From RGIG2206 sp045648425 (GTDB lineage: Bacteria; Bacillota; Clostridia; Oscillospirales; Acutalibacteraceae): a stretch of 15,601 nt of DNA. The stretch is taken from positions 1 to 15,601 of the forward strand of contig JAZRNV010000131.1 of the NCBI GenBank assembly GCA_045648425.1. The letters run 5' to 3'. Positions 7,487 to 15,040 of the stretch are shown here, piece after piece (within the stretch, counting starts at the first letter, position 1; each line of letters starts with the position of its first letter). A model generated the notes under the pieces. That model had not been told where the DNA came from. It did not search any database and saw nothing but the letters and a program-made list of their open reading frames with translations. The position numbers and the translations under genes were made by a program.

Positions 7487-9387
7487 TTTCCTTTCAAGGT
7501 TTTATTCAAAACGGCTTTTGTTTTTGCTTTTTTTAAATAAACCACCGACATCGCCGGAATGGTCATACCTATACTGTTTTTATAACCGTGCATCTCTATG
7601 GCTCTTGAGCGAAAGTGGGTTATACCCCTTGCGCTCAACAAGCCCTTGCCTCCAAAAGAGGCCGAATCGCTGTCAAACGCAACACGCCAACTGCCCTTTG
7701 AAGGAACACCGATTCGGTAATCGGTACGGTCAACGGGAGTAAAATTGCAAACCGCAATCAGTTCTTCCCCCTCGCCATCTTGACGGCAAAAGGCGATAAC
7801 GCTTTGGCAATGGTCATCATGAACAATCCACGAGAAGCCCTGCCACGAATGGTCAAGCCGCCATAGTGCAGGGTTTTTAAGATAAAAGCGATTAAGGGCA
7901 CGCACATATTCGCTCATCCCCTTGTGCTTGGGGTAATCAAGCAAATTCCAATCAAGAGGAGCAGAATAATCCCACTCTTTAAACTGGGCAAACTCTTGTC
8001 CCATAAAAAGCAGTTTTTTGCCCGGATGAGCCATCATATATCCGTAAAGGGTACGCAGCCCGTCAAACTTTAGGTCATAATCCCCGGGCATTCGACTTAT
8101 AAGGGTGCCTTTGCCGTAAACCACCTCATCGTGAGACAGAGGTAAAATAAAATTTTCGCTGAAGGCGTAAAAGAAGGAAAAGGTGAGGGCACCGTGATGG
8201 TGCTTTCTGAAAAGGGGGTCAAGGGACATATAGTGAAGGGTGTCATTCATCCACCCCATATTCCATTTATAGTTAAAGCCCAATCCCCCGTTTTGTGTGG
8301 GATGAGTAACCATCGGCCAAGCGGTGGATTCCTCAGCAATCATAAGCACGTCGGGATACGCGCCGAAAACACATTGATTTAAAATCTGAAAAAACTCTAC
8401 GGCCTCGGTGTTGCTGTTGCCCCCCTCGCTGTTGGGAAGCCACTCATCTCGGTCATAATCAAGATAGAGCATAGATGCCACCGCATCAACCCTGAGACCG
8501 TCAAGGTGAAATTGCTCTAACCAATACATCGCGTTAGAAATAAGAAAGCTGCGAACCTCGCCTCTGCCGTAATCAAACACACAGGTGCCCCAGTGATAAT
8601 GCTCCCCCTTTCGTGGGTCAGCATATTCATAGCACGGGGTGCCGTCAAAGCGGTACAGGCCGTGCTCGTCCTTAGGAAAATGAGCAGGAACCCAATCGAG
8701 TATGACCCCTACCCCCTGCCGATGGCATTGGTCGATAAAATATCGCAGGTCATCAGGGATGCCGTAACGGGATGTAGGCGCAAAATAACCCGTTACCTGG
8801 TAGCCCCACGACGGGTCATAAGGATATTCGCAAATTGGCATAAGCTCTATGTGGGTATAGCCCATGCTCTTTACATATGGTATAAGGGCTTGAGCCATTT
8901 GCTTATAGCTGTAAAAGCTGCCGTCATCATTCTTGCGCCAGGAGCCAAGATGCACCTCATAAATATTTATCGGTGAGCAATAGACAGAGCTGCTGCGTCG
9001 GTATTTCAGCCACAGCTCATCCCCCCACCTGTAACGGGAGGTGTAAACCTTTGATGCGTTGTCGGGTCTCGTCTGACTATGATATGCATAAGGGTCAGCT
9101 TTAAGAACTTTTTTGCCCTCTGCTCCCGTTATGCAATATTTATAATTGGTATATTGGGGTAGCTTTTGAGTTTGTGCCTCGTATATTCCGTCCCCCAGGC
9201 AAAGCATTTCCAGAGCGGTATCCTTCCACTCATTAAAGTCGCCTACCACGCTTATCTGCTTTGCATTCGGGGCCCACACTCTGAAAACTGTTGTTTCTTT
9301 ATCTGAGTGGCAACCGAAATATTTATATCCGTCAGCACACCTTCCCGATAAGAATAAGGCGCGGTCAAAATCAAACTGCTCGTTCAC
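7483..9387 (-). CDS. glgB: 1,4-alpha-glucan branching enzyme (GH13 with CBM48)
   Basis: GlgB cuts alpha-1,4 chains and re-attaches them by alpha-1,6 bonds. The N-terminal CBM48 is visible (VFRVWAPNAKQISVVGDFNEW). The GH13 barrel carries region I DWVPAHF (from D231 in the 634-residue form), region II GLRVDAVASMLYLDY (nucleophile D301), region III MIAEEST (acid/base E352) and region IV LSHDEVV (D420). The frame is open up to a TTG at 9444, but that upstream part coincides with the operon promoter. The GTG at 9387, preceded by AAAGGAAG at 9 nt, gives VNEQFDFDRALF as the first residues, so I chose it. It is the first gene of glgBCDA; its stop overlaps the start of glgC by 4 nt. Confidence 0.93.
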   Translation of the reverse strand: MNEQFDFDRALFLSGRCADGYKYFGCHSDKETTVFRVWAPNAKQISVVGDFNEWKDTALEMLCLGDGIYEAQTQKLPQYTNYKYCITGAEGKKVLKADPYAYHSQTRPDNASKVYTSRYRWGDELWLKYRRSSSVYCSPINIYEVHLGSWRKNDDGSFYSYKQMAQALIPYVKSMGYTHIELMPICEYPYDPSWGYQVTGYFAPTSRYGIPDDLRYFIDQCHRQGVGVILDWVPAHFPKDEHGLYRFDGTPCYEYADPRKGEHYHWGTCVFDYGRGEVRSFLISNAMYWLEQFHLDGLRVDAVASMLYLDYDRDEWLPNSEGGNSNTEAVEFFQILNQCVFGAYPDVLMIAEESTAWPMVTHPTQNGGLGFNYKWNMGWMNDTLHYMSLDPLFRKHHHGALTFSFFYAFSENFILPLSHDEVVYGKGTLISRMPGDYDLKFDGLRTLYGYMMAHPGKKLLFMGQEFAQFKEWDYSAPLDWNLLDYPKHKGMSEYVRALNRFYLKNPALWRLDHSWQGFSWIVHDDHCQSVIAFCRQDGEGEELIAVCNFTPVDRTDYRIGVPSKGSWRVAFDSDSASFGGKGLLSARGITHFRSRAIEMHGYKNSIGMTIPAMSVVYLKKAKTKAVLNKTLKGK

Positions 9388-9415
9388 TAACAGTTTCTTC
9401 CTTTCGCTTATTAAT

Positions 9416-9444
9416 ATAATAACAAATGTTATTGTCTTTTTCAA
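9416..9444 (-). promoter_or_regulatory. Promoter of the glgBCDA operon with embedded inverted repeat
   Basis: On the minus strand, TTGAAA (9439-9444) and TATTAT (9416-9421) are 17 bp apart, with TGT before the -10 (extended -10). The predicted start near 9409 gives a leader of about 22 nt containing AAAGGAAG. A perfect inverted repeat, AATAACA-AA-TGTTATT (9418-9433), overlaps the spacer and the -10 box. It has the form of an operator, but no regulator can be named. Confidence 0.7.
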
Positions 9445-9562
9445 GCCAATTTTAGTATTTAATCAATATGCGGTGTAATAAATTGCATCGTCACTTTGTG
9501 CAAAAACACCAAAAAGCTTTATAAATCTCCACACAAATTGTTCTTACTCATTGAAATTCAAG

Positions 9563-9591
9563 TTGAAATAAAAAACAATTTACCGTATAAT
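9563..9591 (+). promoter_or_regulatory. Promoter of the amidohydrolase gene
   Basis: TTGAAA (9563-9568) and TATAAT (9586-9591) are separated by 17 bp. AAGGTGA at 9610-9616 serves as the ribosome-binding site before the ATG at 9620. The 175 bp between the glg and amidohydrolase start regions are AT-rich and hold these two divergent promoters. Confidence 0.8.
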
Positions 9592-9619
9592 AAAACAAAA
9601 ACAATTATAAAGGTGAATC

Positions 9620-10399
9620 ATGACTAAAATAATTGATTTTCATACCCATCCTTTTAAAAATCCGGAAACTAACATTTGCTCTCATAAAGAGTATTGCCGA
9701 ATGACCCCCGAATCAACCCTTATCGACCTGAAAAAATTAGGGGTAGAAAAAATTTGCGGCTCGGTCGTAAATATGGGCTTTGACAAAAGCAAAGACATTT
9801 GGCCGCAGTTGCGTCGAATGAATGAAATTGCCCTCGAGCTAAAGGAGCAATACGGTGACTTTTATTATCCCGGATATCACGTTCATCCGCAGTGTGTGCG
9901 TCAATCTGTTGCTGAAATTGAAAAAATGAGCAAGGCGGGGCTTCGCCTGATAGGTGAGCTGGTGCCCTATATGCATGGTTGGTCTGATTATTCCTGCAAG
10001 GAATTCAGCGAAATTATAGAGGCCGCCGCCCATTACAATATGATAATCAACTTTCACTCTATGGATGACGACCAAATGGACAAAATGGTGGCTGAGCATA
10101 AAAACGCAATTTTCGTTGCCGCTCACCCCGGTGAGTACAAAGAGTTTATGCGTCATCTGAAGCGTATGGAGTTAAGCGACAATTATTATCTGGATTTGTC
10201 GGGTTATGGCATTTTCCGCCACGGTATGCTAAGGCACGCCATAGATGCAGTAGGTGCAGAGCGGTTTATATTCGGCTCCGATTATCCCATCTGCAACATC
10301 TCTATGTATGTGGGCGGTGTAAAAGATGATTTCACCTTAACAGAGGATGAAAAGCAATTAATTTTATACGGCAACGCTAAACGATTGTTAGGTATATAA
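9620..10399 (+). CDS. Amidohydrolase-family metal-dependent hydrolase (Amidohydro_2 type)
   Basis: This 259-residue protein looks like a compact TIM-barrel hydrolase of the amidohydrolase superfamily. The putative metal ligands are in the expected order: HTH at strand 1 (H8 and H10 in IDFHTHPF), GE at 112-113, NFHS (H146), AHPG (H169) and FGSDYPICN (D221). The last motif is typical of Amidohydro_2 (PF04909) enzymes, which include decarboxylases and lactonases; the real substrate cannot be predicted. It has no signal peptide, so it is cytoplasmic. It is a single-gene unit, divergent from glgB and convergent with the deacetylase gene, so neighbours give no hint of its role. Confidence 0.85.
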   Translation: MTKIIDFHTHPFKNPETNICSHKEYCRMTPESTLIDLKKLGVEKICGSVVNMGFDKSKDIWPQLRRMNEIALELKEQYGDFYYPGYHVHPQCVRQSVAEIEKMSKAGLRLIGELVPYMHGWSDYSCKEFSEIIEAAAHYNMIINFHSMDDDQMDKMVAEHKNAIFVAAHPGEYKEFMRHLKRMELSDNYYLDLSGYGIFRHGMLRHAIDAVGAERFIFGSDYPICNISMYVGGVKDDFTLTEDEKQLILYGNAKRLLGI

Positions 10400-10400
10400 A

Positions 10401-10440
10401 AAGAGCACCTGAACGGCTTGTTCAGGTGCTTTAATTTTAT
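10401..10440. terminator. Bidirectional terminator between convergent genes
   Basis: AGCACCTGAAC (10404-10414) and its exact complement (10420-10430) form an 11-bp stem with a GGCTT loop. On the plus strand TTTAATTTTAT follows; on the minus strand CTTTTTATATA follows. It lies 4 nt after the amidohydrolase stop and about 10 nt after the deacetylase stop, so it can serve both. Confidence 0.9.
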
Positions 10441-11999
10441 TAAAACTTTGTGTAAAGGGTGTTGCTTTTGTTCATTATTACACCCTTAAGATCAGCCAGC
10501 TGGCTGACGGTGACGGGCTCTATCCCTTGCTCCATCATAAGAGGCACGCATTCATCCACCGCCTCAATGGTGCGATAATTGCCGCCCGAGTCGTGCATAA
10601 GGATGATAGTGCCATCCTGCTTATAGAGACTTTTTAAACTGTCGGTGCGGGATTTGATGGTATCACTGTCGTTGATGCCCACAAACTTGCCGCAGATATA
10701 GGTCATATTTATGCCGTAATTCTTGAAATTATAGGTGGGGTAGCTTTCGTAAACCAGCGGAAAACGGAAGAGCTCGGTATCCTGCCCGATAACTGCTTTG
10801 ATTGCGGCATTGGTATCGCTTATCTGGGCTTTGATTTCATCTGTATTTGCGGCGCTGTGAAGCTCTTTAAAATTGGGATGGCTCCAGGAATGGCTGCCAA
10901 TCTCGCAGCCCAAGGTCTTTGCCCGCTCAAGATTGTATGAGTTGGCGGCAATGTTTTTGCCGATAACGAAAAAGGTGAAGGGCACCTTATATCGCTCACT
11001 CACATCCAAAAGGCGGGTAGTGGTGTCATAGCTTGGGCCGTCATCAAAGGTCAGTGCTACGAACTTGTCGGCAACAGGGCCGTCATACTTTTTAACCTCT
11101 GCAAGCATTTGAAAAACAGATAGCGCATCTGCACTGTTTATTTTGCCGTCTTTGTTGGTATCGGCTGTTGCAGCAGCAAGGGCTGAAGAAGCAATCTCGC
11201 CCACAACACACTGCTGTGCCAACAGCATATCCACGCGGCTGAAAAGCCCGTTGCCGTTAACATCGCCCATACTGCTTTTGCCTACAAGGCGGCCGTAATT
11301 GATATAATTAGTGCCTGAAACGCCCGCAGAAAGGGTAAAGTTTCTGAGCTTGGTGTTTTTGCTTTTTTCACGGTCGGTAATTACAACCGAAGCACCGTTA
11401 AATTTGGACAATCCGCCTGCTGCTTTTTTCAAAGATGCGGCACTGACACGAAGTATGGCTCGCTCATCCTCAGAGCTTTTGCGGGTAACAACTATATTGC
11501 CCTTGTCATACTCAAGCTTATAGGTCACATAAACCGAGGTAAAAAAGCAGAAGTAAGAATAATCGGCACTGACCTCATTGCCCTTCCACAGCAGCTTTAC
11601 CCCTGTGGTAAAGGGCTTATTGCTTGTGAAGGATTCGTTTCGTCCGCCTGCATTGAAATTGCGGCTTGAGGATATTCTGAGGGTTAGGTCGCCTACCGAA
11701 ATATCGGTGTAGTCGCTTTCGCGGCAGTTATAATTGTTAACGATGGCGTAATCCAACGACCAGGTGAAGGAGTCGCCGAGATTGTATGTAACGGTAGATT
11801 TTATATCGGCGCCCGAGCCGCTTACAAGCACCTCTTGACCTGCTTGGTCAACACTTGCGCCCACAACCGACCACTTGCCGTCCTTCCAGTTGCCACTGTA
11901 AAGAGGGGCTGCCGAAGCACTTGAAAAGGGCATCAGCACAACAGTCATTGCTATGCACAGTGTAATTGCCAACAGCTTGGACAATCTTTTTTTGATCAT
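10440..11999 (-). CDS. Secreted polysaccharide deacetylase (CE4/NodB) with internal dockerin-like module
   Basis: The 519-residue precursor begins with a Sec signal peptide (KKRLSKLL, hydrophobic core, SASA-A near residue 31). Residues about 33-235 form a beta-rich domain that I do not recognise. Residues 245-303 contain two dockerin type I-like calcium repeats: DVNGNGLFSRVD (246-257) and DTNKDGKINSAD (280-291). The NodB domain follows, with TFDDGPS (D319, D320), HSWSH (H370, H374), FRFP (R412) and LMHDS (H469), the usual metal and catalytic residues. It probably removes acetyl groups from peptidoglycan or an extracellular polysaccharide, outside the cell. A dockerin in the middle of the protein, rather than at the end, is unusual. 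GAGGAG lies 5-6 nt before the ATG and overlaps the stop of the regulator gene upstream, implying coupled translation. Confidence 0.9.
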   Translation of the reverse strand: MIKKRLSKLLAITLCIAMTVVLMPFSSASAAPLYSGNWKDGKWSVVGASVDQAGQEVLVSGSGADIKSTVTYNLGDSFTWSLDYAIVNNYNCRESDYTDISVGDLTLRISSSRNFNAGGRNESFTSNKPFTTGVKLLWKGNEVSADYSYFCFFTSVYVTYKLEYDKGNIVVTRKSSEDERAILRVSAASLKKAAGGLSKFNGASVVITDREKSKNTKLRNFTLSAGVSGTNYINYGRLVGKSSMGDVNGNGLFSRVDMLLAQQCVVGEIASSALAAATADTNKDGKINSADALSVFQMLAEVKKYDGPVADKFVALTFDDGPSYDTTTRLLDVSERYKVPFTFFVIGKNIAANSYNLERAKTLGCEIGSHSWSHPNFKELHSAANTDEIKAQISDTNAAIKAVIGQDTELFRFPLVYESYPTYNFKNYGINMTYICGKFVGINDSDTIKSRTDSLKSLYKQDGTIILMHDSGGNYRTIEAVDECVPLMMEQGIEPVTVSQLADLKGVIMNKSNTLYTKF

Positions 12000-12008
12000 A
12001 ACTACTCC

Positions 12009-12992
12009 TCAATACTCTTTTAAGGTTTGAATTAATTGCGCTTTGTACTCATCAATAACCCCTTGAGGTGAAACAACCTTAACTCCACCGCCAAAGCCGA
12101 AAAGCCAGGAATAAAACTTGGCTGACAAATTAACGGAGAGAGATGCTCGAAATCTGTCATCACCCACAGGCACCGTTTTGAGATTGGTGCCAAACTGGTC
12201 AAAAACAGCACCTGCCAAAGCATTGTCAAACTCACACACCACAACGGCGTGCTCACCGCCAAACTGGGAAAAGGAGGCCTTTTCTCTGTCTGACGGGCTA
12301 TAGGTTTTGTAGCGCTTTTGCTCTTCCCTCTCAAGCTCGGTAACCTTGACCCCCTCCATCATATCAAGACGGAAGCTGGATATGCGGTCATACTTGGCGT
12401 GGTAGGCGTGCATATAATATTTTTCTTGATCCCAAACAACGGCATAGGGGCTGACAACGTACTCTGCCCCACCGTTGCGATACTCTTTTTTGCCGTTGGG
12501 CAAATATTTGAAGTATTTGAAAGAGACGCGCCGATTGTTGCGGATGGCCTCGTACACACCGTCGAGCACATAAAAAATCTGCTCATTGTCGGTTTTGTCT
12601 TCGTCGGTCATATAAAGGCCGCGTCTGAGTGCAGCCGCCTGATGAATTGATGCCAACGAGCCCAGCTTGTCTACAAGCTGCTTTGACTTTTTGACGGTGA
12701 TAAAGCGCGAGGCCTGCACCGCATCGGCAAGCAATTTTAGCTCATGCAGCTCAAAATCGCGACTTATTATGTAGTATCCCCTGGGACTGCAGGAGCTTTT
12801 GCCGATATCGATGCCAAACTCTTCAAGGGCTGCAATATGGCGGTATATGGCCTTGCGGTCACAGCCGTAGCCCAACTCTTCAAGCTGCTCGATAATGGCC
12901 TCTGCCGTTAAGGGATGCTCTTCATCCGTTTGCTCGTTAAGAATGCGCCAAACGTGCATAAAAACCGCTTTTGCGGCCTTGTTGCCTGCCAT
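12009..12992 (-). CDS. WYL-domain transcription regulator with N-terminal HTH
   Basis: The 327-residue protein has an N-terminal winged helix-turn-helix (about 10-62: LTAEAIIEQLEELGYGCDRKAIYRHIAALEEFGI). A WYL domain follows (about 138-215), in which the ligand-sensing core reads YVVSPYAVVWDQEKYYMHAYH and ISSFRLDMM. A C-terminal WCX-like extension ends the protein. Members of this family bind DNA and respond to nucleic acids or small ligands; its target here is unknown. No ribosome-binding site is visible before the ATG, which overlaps the upp stop by one base (TAATG), so it is probably translated by re-initiation after upp. The deacetylase gene follows after 9 nt and is an obvious candidate for shared control. 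Confidence 0.9.
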   Translation of the reverse strand: MAGNKAAKAVFMHVWRILNEQTDEEHPLTAEAIIEQLEELGYGCDRKAIYRHIAALEEFGIDIGKSSCSPRGYYIISRDFELHELKLLADAVQASRFITVKKSKQLVDKLGSLASIHQAAALRRGLYMTDEDKTDNEQIFYVLDGVYEAIRNNRRVSFKYFKYLPNGKKEYRNGGAEYVVSPYAVVWDQEKYYMHAYHAKYDRISSFRLDMMEGVKVTELEREEQKRYKTYSPSDREKASFSQFGGEHAVVVCEFDNALAGAVFDQFGTNLKTVPVGDDRFRASLSVNLSAKFYSWLFGFGGGVKVVSPQGVIDEYKAQLIQTLKEY

Positions 12993-13633
12993 TACAGAGT
13001 ACCGAAAATACGGTCGCCTGCATCACCCAAGCCGGGCACAATATAGCCGTGCTCGTTAAGACACTTGTCAATGGCAGCGGTGAAAACAGGCACATCGGGA
13101 TGGGCTTCTGTAAAGGCCTTTACACCCTCAGGAGCGGAAATGATGCACATAAATTTAATAGAACGGGGGTTGCGCTTTTTAATCTGGCTTACTGCATCAA
13201 TGGCAGAGCCGCCTGTTGCGAGCATAGGGTCGACAATTATAACGTCACGCTCTTCAATATCCTGGGGAAGCTTGCAATAATACTCAACAGGCATAAGGGT
13301 CTCGTGGTCGCGATAAAGGCCGATGTGACCGATACGGGCACCGGGGATCAAGGCAACCATACCGTCCACCATGCCCAGGCCTGCGCGCAAAATAGGCACA
13401 ACTGCCAGCTTGCGGCCGGCAATAACCTTTGTGCTTGCCATACCTACGGGAGTTTGGACCTCTACCTCTTTGAGAGGAAGGTCACGGGTGGCCTCAAAAC
13501 ACATAAGTGTGGCTATCTCGCTGACAAGCTGGCGAAAATCCTTTGAGCTTGTTTTTTCGTCTCTGAGCAAAGATACCTTGTGCTGAACCAGTGGATGGTC
13601 GATCCATGTTACATTTTTGTACTCCGTGTTCAT
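12992..13633 (-). CDS. upp: Uracil phosphoribosyltransferase
   Basis: Upp converts uracil and PRPP to UMP in pyrimidine salvage. The family signature is clear: VTWIDHPLVQHKVSLLRDEKT at the N-terminus, VVPILRAGLGMVDG, the PRPP-binding loop VDPMLATGGSAIDA near residues 134-147, and the C-terminal GYIVPGLGDAGDRIFGT. The frame opens at 13651, but the ATG at 13633 has GGAG 8 nt upstream. It gives 213 residues, close to the usual 209, and the putative transcription start lies near 13650, so I chose it. The gene is separated from rpiB by an inserted MITE and is followed with a 1-nt overlap by the WYL regulator. Confidence 0.95.
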   Translation of the reverse strand: MNTEYKNVTWIDHPLVQHKVSLLRDEKTSSKDFRQLVSEIATLMCFEATRDLPLKEVEVQTPVGMASTKVIAGRKLAVVPILRAGLGMVDGMVALIPGARIGHIGLYRDHETLMPVEYYCKLPQDIEERDVIIVDPMLATGGSAIDAVSQIKKRNPRSIKFMCIISAPEGVKAFTEAHPDVPVFTAAIDKCLNEHGYIVPGLGDAGDRIFGTL

Positions 13634-13656
13634 TTTTAGCGCTCCATTCATTTTTT

Positions 13657-13685
13657 ATTATAATGGTTATGGTTAGTCGAAACAA
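13657..13685 (-). promoter_or_regulatory. Putative upp promoter supplied by the MITE end
   Basis: On the minus strand, TTGTTT (13680-13685) and TATAAT (13657-13662) are 17 bp apart. The -35 match is poor (3 of 6) and the -10 is perfect. Five of six -10 bases come from the element's terminal repeat (CATTATAA) and the sixth from the flank. The start would fall near 13650, just upstream of the GGAG of upp. Confidence 0.5.
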
Positions 13686-13863
13686 ACTTGTTTCGACACA
13701 AAATCTTTGATTTTGCGGCAAATTTTCTTTGAAAATTTGTCGCATATCCATTGCAATGAATGTTGTGCAAAATTAAATCATAGAATTTAATTTTGCTATA
13801 TCCGCTTAAAAAGCGGCTTGTCGAAGCGCTTTCAAGCGTTTCGACAAACAACAATCATTATAA
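13658..13863. mobile_element. Complete hairpin-rich MITE, about 206 bp
   Basis: The ends are terminal inverted repeats of about 26 bp with 22 matches, beginning TTATAATG (13658-13665) and ending CATTATAA (13856-13863). Inside are stems at 13676-13697 (GTCGAAACAA and its complement), 13715-13743 (13 bp with one G.T), 13767-13796 (12 bp perfect), 13802-13816 (CCGCTT/AAGCGG) and 13819-13846 (14 bp with one G.T). No protein is encoded. A second copy in inverted orientation starts at 15523 and matches over all 79 visible bases with three differences, so this is a dispersed element. The right end overlaps the rpiB stop codon. Confidence 0.8.
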
Positions 13864-14316
13864 GGAATTGTCTTGTTCAATTTTAGTGATAAGGTCAACT
13901 CTGCGCTGATGGCGGCCACCCTGCTCAAACTCAGCATTAACAAACTCTTCAACCATAAGCTTTGCAGTTTCAATGCCAATTACTCGGGCACCCAGGCACA
14001 AAACATTTGCATTGTTATGTATGCGCGTAAGCTTGGCGCTGTAAACCTCACTGCAGGCAGCAGCACGGATTCCGTCCACCTTATTGGCAGCCATAGACAT
14101 ACCGATGCCGGTGCCGCAAATGAGAATGCCAAGCTGGGCTTCTCCGCTCACCACTTTGGTCGCCACCTCAAAGGCCTTTTGGGGATAATCAACCGACTCG
14201 CCCGGCTGAATTCCACAGTCAATTACTGTGTTGCCCAGAGATTCAAGATAGGCCTTCAGCTCATTTTTGAATTCAGGGCCGCCATGGTCGCAACCCATTG
14301 CAATAATCTTTGACAT
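13858..14316 (-). CDS. rpiB: Ribose-5-phosphate isomerase B
   Basis: RpiB interconverts ribose-5-phosphate and ribulose-5-phosphate in the pentose phosphate pathway; LacA/B-type sugar isomerases are close relatives. The 152 residues carry the full signature: GCDHGGPEFK (D10, H11), the catalytic Cys67 in CGTGIGMSMAANKVDGIRAA, HNNANVLCLGARVIG (H100) and GGRHQRRVD near the C-terminus. The ribosome-binding site is AAGGAAG about 8 nt before the ATG, and the gene lies 25 nt after tsaB, probably in the same transcript. The TAA stop (13858-13860) is made by the MITE terminal repeat, so the last residue or residues may differ from relatives that lack the insertion. Confidence 0.94.
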   Translation of the reverse strand: MSKIIAMGCDHGGPEFKNELKAYLESLGNTVIDCGIQPGESVDYPQKAFEVATKVVSGEAQLGILICGTGIGMSMAANKVDGIRAAACSEVYSAKLTRIHNNANVLCLGARVIGIETAKLMVEEFVNAEFEQGGRHQRRVDLITKIEQDNSL

Positions 14317-14341
14317 ATTATAAACTTCCTTCCGAAAATTA

Positions 14342-15040
14342 TTATTCTTTTTTGGCTTTCAGCTCGCGCTCTGCCTGGGGCAATCGCAGATAGCAGGGCA
14401 GCAGTTCATGGGGAACCACCGCCTCACACTCAAGGGCGACCATCGCCACCTCGCCTGCGCGCTGGTAGGTTGCCCCCTCACGCAGTTTTTTGCAGCACAG
14501 CCGCTCACCAAATTTATTATAGCACAAATCGGCACCGCCGCCAACAAGAATTATAGGCGTTTCGGGATTTTTTTGAAGATAATCGGCAAGCTCGTTTTCA
14601 AGCTCGTCGCACATAAGCGCTCGGTCATCGCAAAGGCGGGTAAGCTTTTGACCGTCTGAATAAAACAGTGCGTTATAAACCTGGTTGCATCGAGCATCCA
14701 TAACAGCGCAAACAAGGCCCTGCACATCCCTTGCGCCCATTGCGGCCGCATGAAGAGTAGACACCCCGACACACCTTTTGTTGCACCCAAAGGCCATGCC
14801 CTTTACGGCGGCAATGCCTATACGCAACCCCGTAAAAGAGCCGGGGCCGACGGTGACGGCAAAAAGGTCAATATCCTGCAGGGCTTGCTCTGAGTTTTGA
14901 AGCATAGACTCAACCATCGGCATCAGGGTGCGGGAATGGGTCAGACCTGCGCTTACAAAGCTTTCGCTGATGAGCACCCCGTCCTCCACGACGGCGCAGG
15001 AGGCCGCTTTATCGGCACAGTCAACGGCAAGTATTTTCAT
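14342..15040 (-). CDS. tsaB: tRNA t6A37 threonylcarbamoyltransferase complex, dimerisation subunit TsaB
   Basis: TsaB is the inactive ASKHA-fold partner that binds TsaD and, with TsaE, transfers the threonylcarbamoyl group to A37 of ANN-decoding tRNAs. The 232 residues show the family features: MKILAVDCADKAASCAVV at the start, GLTHSRTLMPMVESML (about 32-47) and GPGSFTGLRIGIAAVKGMAFG (about 66-86). The ATG overlaps the tsaE stop by 4 nt (ATGA). tsaD is not in the window. The gene sits between tsaE and rpiB in one leftward cluster. Confidence 0.94.
   Translation of the reverse strand: MKILAVDCADKAASCAVVEDGVLISESFVSAGLTHSRTLMPMVESMLQNSEQALQDIDLFAVTVGPGSFTGLRIGIAAVKGMAFGCNKRCVGVSTLHAAAMGARDVQGLVCAVMDARCNQVYNALFYSDGQKLTRLCDDRALMCDELENELADYLQKNPETPIILVGGGADLCYNKFGERLCCKKLREGATYQRAGEVAMVALECEAVVPHELLPCYLRLPQAERELKAKKE

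Noticed and set aside
9388..9444. A longer glgB starting at TTG 9444
   Set aside because: The extra 19 codons coincide with the -35, spacer and -10 of the operon promoter, and a GTG with a good ribosome-binding site lies at 9387.
13821..13836. A CcpA cre-like site (TGAAAGCGCTTCGA, minus strand) in the MITE, repeated near 15552-15565, and another (TGAAAGCGCTTTAT) near 1297-1311
   Set aside because: Each matches the core but fails at the conserved 3' end, and the MITE ones are explained by stem pairing. None sits at a promoter that would suit CcpA control.
13648..13854. Short minus-strand frames across the rpiB-upp gap
   Set aside because: They read through the MITE hairpins and have no ribosome-binding site; the repeat structure explains the sequence.
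13658..13863. A CRISPR-like array, given the repeated hairpins
   Set aside because: The stems differ in sequence and length, with no constant direct repeat and no spacer periodicity.
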